Of a stretch of 38,961 nt of DNA, positions 35,411 to 38,961 are shown piece after piece (within the stretch, counting starts at the first letter, position 1; each line of letters starts with the position of its first letter). The DNA comes from Anaerofustis stercorihominis (GTDB taxonomy: Bacteria; Bacillota; Clostridia; Eubacteriales; Anaerofustaceae): assembly GCF_005844425.1 (NCBI RefSeq), contig NZ_SPHL01000013.1, forward strand, positions 1 through 38,961. Reading direction: 5' to 3'. The notes beneath the pieces are model-generated. The model did not search any database. It was not told the origin of the DNA and saw only the letters and a list, made by a program, of their open reading frames with translations. The position numbers and the translations under genes are program-made.

Positions 35411-35455
35411 ACCTCCAAACTCATGTATCTTACTTATACATATTCATTTGGAGGT
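35411..35455 (-). promoter_or_regulatory. Hairpin that encloses the spoIVA ribosome-binding site
   Basis: A perfect nine-base-pair outer stem ACCTCCAAA/TTTGGAGGT (35455-35447 with 35419-35411) and a six-base-pair inner stem ATGTAT/ATACAT (35441-35436, 35428-35423) are separated by a small internal loop. The 3' arm contains the whole GGAGG of spoIVA, seven bases before its ATG. The stem is followed by TTTTCTT, so it could also act as a terminator for der. Confidence 0.7.
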
Positions 35456-35473
35456 TAAAATATAATTATTTTT

Positions 35474-36793
35474 TTAATTTTCTTGTTTTCTTCTGTATAT
35501 TAATTTTATAGGAGAACCTAAAAATGTAAAAGCTTCTCTTAATTTGTTTATTAAATATCTTGAATAAGCTTCTTGTTCGAGATCCGGGTCATTTACGAAA
35601 ATAACAAATGTTGGAGGTGAAACCGATACTTGAGAAAAATAGAATATCTTCATTCTCTTTGTACCTTTTGCAGGTGGATTGTTCATCATTACTGCATCCC
35701 CCATTATTTCGTTTAAAAGGCCAGTTGTAACTCGCTTTGAATATTCTTCAAGAACCTGTTCAATTAACGGCATTAATTTATGTGTTCTCTTTTTCTCAGT
35801 TGCACTTATGAAAAGTATAGGAGCAAAATCAAGGAAATATAAAGAACTTCTTATTTTCTTTTCCATTTCCTTCATTGTGTTTGTTTGTTTTTCAACTAAA
35901 TCCCATTTGTTTATTACAATAATAACAGCTTTAAACCTATCTTTTATAAGTCCGGCTATTTTTACATCTTGTTCTGTTACGCCTTCCATCGCATCAATCA
36001 TAAGAAGACATATATCACTTCTTTCTATTGCCCCTATTGCTCTGATTGTGGAATAATGTTCTATATCATCATATATTTTTGCTTTCTTTCTTATACCAGC
36101 TGTATCAATTAAAGTATAATTTTTACCTTCATAATTAAATACTGTATCTATGGCGTCTCTTGTAGTTCCGGAAATGTTACTTACTATAACTCTGTTTTCT
36201 CCAAGAAGAGTATTTACAAGACTTGATTTTCCTGCATTTGGTTTACCCACAACTGCAATCTTGGTTCTTTCTTCTTCCTCTATTCCCTTTTTGTTTTCAG
36301 GGAAATGAGCAACAACTTCATCAAGCAAATCACCAAATCCAAGAGCATGTTCAGCACTTATAGCTATTGGCTCTCCTAATCCTAAATCATAAAATTCATA
36401 TCTTAAATAATCTATATCAAAAGAATCAATTTTATTTACTGCTAATACACATGGTTTTCCGCTTTTTCTTATCATATTTGCAACATCTCTGTCAGATGCT
36501 GTAACTCCGCTTCTTCCATCAACGACAAGAACAATAACATCAGCCATATCAATTGCTAGATTAGCTTGTCTTTTCATTTGTTTTAGAATTATGTCATCAC
36601 TTTTTGGCTCTATACCGCCTGTATCAATCAAGAAGAAACTATTTCCGCCCCATGATGTATCAGTTATAATTCTATCTCTTGTTACACCCGGTGTATCTTC
36701 AACAATAGAAATTCTTTTTCCTGAAATCTTATTAAATAAAGTTGATTTACCGGTGTTTGGTCTTCCTATTAACGCAACAAAAGGTTCTCTCAT
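35474..36793 (-). CDS. der: Ribosome-assembly GTPase Der (EngA)
   Basis: 439 residues with two tandem GTPase domains: G1 GRPNTGKST (10-18) and a second GKPNAGKSS near 183; DTGG and DTAG switch motifs; NKID and NKWD G4 motifs. A C-terminal KH-like domain ends with PIKLIYRRK. It acts in 50S subunit assembly. It lies 13 bases after rqcH; the pair probably shares the rqcH promoter. Confidence 0.97.
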   Translation of the reverse strand: MREPFVALIGRPNTGKSTLFNKISGKRISIVEDTPGVTRDRIITDTSWGGNSFFLIDTGGIEPKSDDIILKQMKRQANLAIDMADVIVLVVDGRSGVTASDRDVANMIRKSGKPCVLAVNKIDSFDIDYLRYEFYDLGLGEPIAISAEHALGFGDLLDEVVAHFPENKKGIEEEERTKIAVVGKPNAGKSSLVNTLLGENRVIVSNISGTTRDAIDTVFNYEGKNYTLIDTAGIRKKAKIYDDIEHYSTIRAIGAIERSDICLLMIDAMEGVTEQDVKIAGLIKDRFKAVIIVINKWDLVEKQTNTMKEMEKKIRSSLYFLDFAPILFISATEKKRTHKLMPLIEQVLEEYSKRVTTGLLNEIMGDAVMMNNPPAKGTKRMKIFYFSQVSVSPPTFVIFVNDPDLEQEAYSRYLINKLREAFTFLGSPIKLIYRRKQEN

Positions 36794-36806
36794 TTTTCTC
36801 CTCCTT

Positions 36807-38555
36807 TTAACTACTTAATTTATCTATCATTTTAATGTCTTCATCACTTAAAGTAACCTGTACTGTTTCGTTATCCGTATAGATTACTTTACCTTCTTTC
36901 ATTCCGCTTGGTTTCTTTACATATTTTATATATGTGTAATCAACTGGCACATTTGAAGAATTTTTTGCTTTTGAATAATAAACACAAAGTTTACAACCAA
37001 ACTCTAATGCTTCATTAGAATATTTACCATTGTTTGTTCTTATTATAACATGAGATGAAGGAATATCTTTAGTGTGAATCCATAAATCTGTTTTAAAAGC
37101 AAATTTTCTTGTTAAATAATCATTATCAAGAGAATTTCTTCCAACATATATCTCATACCCGTCACTGCTTTTAAATACCAACTTCTCTACTTCTTTTAAA
37201 TTTGACCTTTTTTTCTTTTTCTTTATATATCCAAGCTGTTCTAAAACTCTTTTTATTTCTTCAACTTCAGGATATGTCTTAGCTCTTTCTAAATATAGGG
37301 ACTGTGATTCAAGGAAATAAACATTCTCTTCCCCTTCTTTAATAAGTTTTTGCAAATATTTCTTTGAATTTTCAAGTTTTGAATACTTTTTAAAATATTT
37401 ATTTGCATTTTCACTTGGCGATAAGGCAGGATTTAGGGAAATAGTCATTTCTTCATATGGTTCTTTAAAGAAATTTAAAACTTTTACGCTTTTATCTCCT
37501 TTTTTAATATTATGAAGATTTGAAAGAAGCAACTGACCTTTGATGTTATATTTTTCACTGTCTTCTGCTTTTTGCAAATCTTTTTTTCTAAGTTCAAGTT
37601 TATGTTCTTCTCTTGATAAAGTCCTGTTTATAAGATTATATACATCTTTATATACAACCTTTAATCTGTTCATCCTATCAATTTCATGATAATATTCGTC
37701 TATCATTTCAGACGGAGATGAAAATTCCTCTTTGTCAAGATTATCATAGGCTTTTATGTCAATACAAACATAGTCTTTATTTTTACCATCTTTTTTATAT
37801 AAATTATAAGTAAGCTTATTATCAAGACCTTCAAAATATTTTTTTATTGAACTTACTACATTTTCTATATCATTTTTTTCCAGATCATTTAAACCTACGT
37901 TTTTATCTATATTAAGACCATCTGTTACTTCATCAAAAATAACGGGACTTATACCATTAAATGTTGCCATTAAAGCTTTTTTTAATGTAGTATCCCCCTT
38001 GCTCATTATATTGTCTATCGCTACAAATTCATTAAAATCTATGGGATTCAATCTGTCTTTTGTAGGATATTCATAATCAATCTTAGGAACAACTTCCCTA
38101 AGTAAAGGATTATCAGGTTTTATGTGTTTTATTGAATCTATTATCTTTTTACTTTCATCATCAACCAAAATTAAGTTTGAATTTCTTCCCATAATTTCAG
38201 CTATTAAAGTAAGATTTTGATAATCCCCAAGCAAGTTTATACTTTCAAAATGAATTTTAATTATTCTATCAAACTCATAACCGTCAACACCCGTTATAAC
38301 AGCTCCTGAAAGATATTTTCTTAGAAGCATACAAAAACCGTAAGGCTCATTCATCGAAGCATTATAAGTGTTTATAAAATGAACTCTTGGTGTAGAGGAG
38401 CCTGCATTTATAAGTAACATTTCTTTTTCATTTCCAAAAGTATGAAGTACTACTTCATACTTTGTAGGCATATATATTTTATTAATCTTACTTCCTATAA
38501 GTTTATTTTTAAGCTCTTTTATTAAAGCATAAGTTGTAATTGAATCAAAAGGCAT
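36807..38555 (-). CDS. rqcH: RqcH, NFACT family ribosome-quality-control factor
   Basis: 582 residues. An NFACT-N/FbpA domain (MPFDSITTYALIKEL start, about 1-270), a helix-hairpin-helix and a coiled coil (about 280-440), and a C-terminal NFACT-R domain with DLWIHTKDIPSSHVIIR. RqcH binds stalled 50S-peptidyl-tRNA complexes and recruits tRNA-Ala to add Ala tails for degradation. Older annotation calls it fibronectin-binding protein. AAAGGAG lies nine bases before the ATG. It is first in the rqcH-der transcript. Confidence 0.95.
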   Translation of the reverse strand: MPFDSITTYALIKELKNKLIGSKINKIYMPTKYEVVLHTFGNEKEMLLINAGSSTPRVHFINTYNASMNEPYGFCMLLRKYLSGAVITGVDGYEFDRIIKIHFESINLLGDYQNLTLIAEIMGRNSNLILVDDESKKIIDSIKHIKPDNPLLREVVPKIDYEYPTKDRLNPIDFNEFVAIDNIMSKGDTTLKKALMATFNGISPVIFDEVTDGLNIDKNVGLNDLEKNDIENVVSSIKKYFEGLDNKLTYNLYKKDGKNKDYVCIDIKAYDNLDKEEFSSPSEMIDEYYHEIDRMNRLKVVYKDVYNLINRTLSREEHKLELRKKDLQKAEDSEKYNIKGQLLLSNLHNIKKGDKSVKVLNFFKEPYEEMTISLNPALSPSENANKYFKKYSKLENSKKYLQKLIKEGEENVYFLESQSLYLERAKTYPEVEEIKRVLEQLGYIKKKKKRSNLKEVEKLVFKSSDGYEIYVGRNSLDNDYLTRKFAFKTDLWIHTKDIPSSHVIIRTNNGKYSNEALEFGCKLCVYYSKAKNSSNVPVDYTYIKYVKKPSGMKEGKVIYTDNETVQVTLSDEDIKMIDKLSS

Positions 38556-38589
38556 TTTTATTTTCTCCTTTATTTGTTTAACAGAGTAA

Positions 38590-38618
38590 ATTATATATTA
38601 ATTTTATTTTATTAGCAA
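38590..38618 (-). promoter_or_regulatory. Promoter of rqcH-der
   Basis: On the minus strand -35 TTGCTA (38618-38613), 17 bases, -10 TATAAT (38595-38590), 35 bases before the rqcH start. Confidence 0.7.
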
Positions 38619-38621
38619 ATA

Positions 38622-38627
38622 TATAAT
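38622..38627 (+). promoter_or_regulatory. Possible -10 of mntP
   Basis: TATAAT on the plus strand, 34 bases before the mntP start, with no good -35 at 17 bases. It would overlap the -35 region of the divergent rqcH promoter. The sequence is so A/T-rich that this may be chance. Confidence 0.3.
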
Positions 38628-38661
38628 AATAAATTTTTATTAAAAAATCATGAGGGGTTCT

Positions 38662-38961
38662 ATGGGGTTTATAAGTTTGTTTTTAATAGCTATTGGACTT
38701 TCTATGGATGCATTTTCAGTTTGTTTATGTATTGGAATGAGTAAAAATATAAATGTAAAACAAATATTAAAGGTTTCTTTTTTCTTTTCTTTTTTTCAAG
38801 GATTAATGCCGATTTTAGGATATATATTAGCAATAAATTTCAGTGAAAAAATAAGTTGTATTGATAATATTATAGTTTTCTTTTTACTTTCTTTTATTGG
38901 AATAAAAATGATTATTGAATCTTTAAAGGAAAATGAAAATAAAAAATATAATTCTCTTTCA
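38662..38961 (+). CDS. mntP: Manganese efflux pump MntP, N-terminal part (cut by window edge)
   Basis: 100 codons are visible before the right edge; the family is about 180-190 residues. The first membrane helix has the hallmark LIAIGLSMDAFSVCLCIGM with the conserved Asp, followed by FFSFFQGLMPILGY with the usual G-Q/G spacing, and a third helix ending in IGIKMIIES. It exports Mn(II) at the plasma membrane. The start ATG at 38662 follows GAGGGG closely; an in-frame ATG at 38650 overlaps that SD. No yybP-ykoY-type manganese riboswitch is visible in the gap upstream. Confidence 0.9.
   Translation, partial: MGFISLFLIAIGLSMDAFSVCLCIGMSKNINVKQILKVSFFFSFFQGLMPILGYILAINFSEKISCIDNIIVFFLLSFIGIKMIIESLKENENKKYNSLS

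Noticed and set aside
35405-35473. SigE-type promoter for spoIVA in the der-spoIVA gap
   Set aside because: ATACAT inside the hairpin partly resembles the -10, but no ATA-type -35 lies at the required distance.
38556-38661. Manganese (yybP-ykoY) riboswitch before mntP
   Set aside because: The gap is short and almost pure A/T, with none of the conserved segments of that riboswitch.

Overview
The window is a very AT-rich stretch of chromosome from a spore-forming, anaerobic low-GC Firmicute (Clostridia in the broad sense). Four things point there: spoIVA is present, the gene orders decarboxylase-tmk-darA-holB-ricT and rimP-nusA-ylxR-infB-rbfA-nrnA-truB-ribF are typical of Firmicutes, there is a giant 2-hydroxyacyl-CoA dehydratase activase-type iron-sulfur protein, and an S-box riboswitch controls metK. 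I cannot name the genus from sequence alone. Genes are densely packed, mostly on the minus strand, with clear intrinsic terminators and Shine-Dalgarno (SD) sites. I saw no insertion sequence, prophage, CRISPR array, rRNA or tRNA.

Layout: (1) 1-2200, edge of a surface-polysaccharide locus: a cut-off membrane protein and a FlaA1/CapD-type nucleotide-sugar dehydratase. (2) 2245-4247, NAD synthetase nadE with its own promoter. (3) 4246-11839, a seven-ORF minus-strand operon: Orn/Lys/Arg-type decarboxylase, thymidylate kinase fused in frame to the c-di-AMP receptor DarA, holB, ricT, a PTS EIIC-like membrane protein, thrC and thrB. Almost every junction overlaps as TAATG or TAGGAG. (4) 11909-12311, thioredoxin. 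(5) 12386-14678, a polar amino-acid ABC importer. (6) 14757-22383, the rimP-nusA-infB translation/transcription operon ending in truB-ribF. (7) 22443-24055, yjbQ and two PspC/LiaI-like membrane proteins. (8) 24111-25527, a MarR regulator with a DegV/FakB fatty-acid-binding protein. (9) 25644-26873, a BspA-type leucine-rich-repeat surface protein of different base composition. (10) 27048-31907, a 1424-residue double activase and an Lrp/AsnC regulator. (11) 31973-33375, metK under a SAM-I riboswitch. (12) 33401-38618, a single-domain DhaM, spoIVA, der and rqcH. (13) From 38662, the start of a divergent mntP that runs off the right edge.

Most of this is housekeeping. The observations most worth checking are: the tmk-darA fusion, which depends on the exact length of a five-A run and keeps a perfect internal ribosome-binding site, so one locus may make both a fused kinase-receptor and a free 109-residue DarA; the spoIVA ribosome-binding site, which lies inside a long hairpin in the der-spoIVA gap; the MarR-FakB-like pair; an EIIC-like protein placed with threonine synthesis; and a cysteine-rich tail on RicT. 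Several gene starts were moved to positions supported by SD sites, five of them non-ATG.
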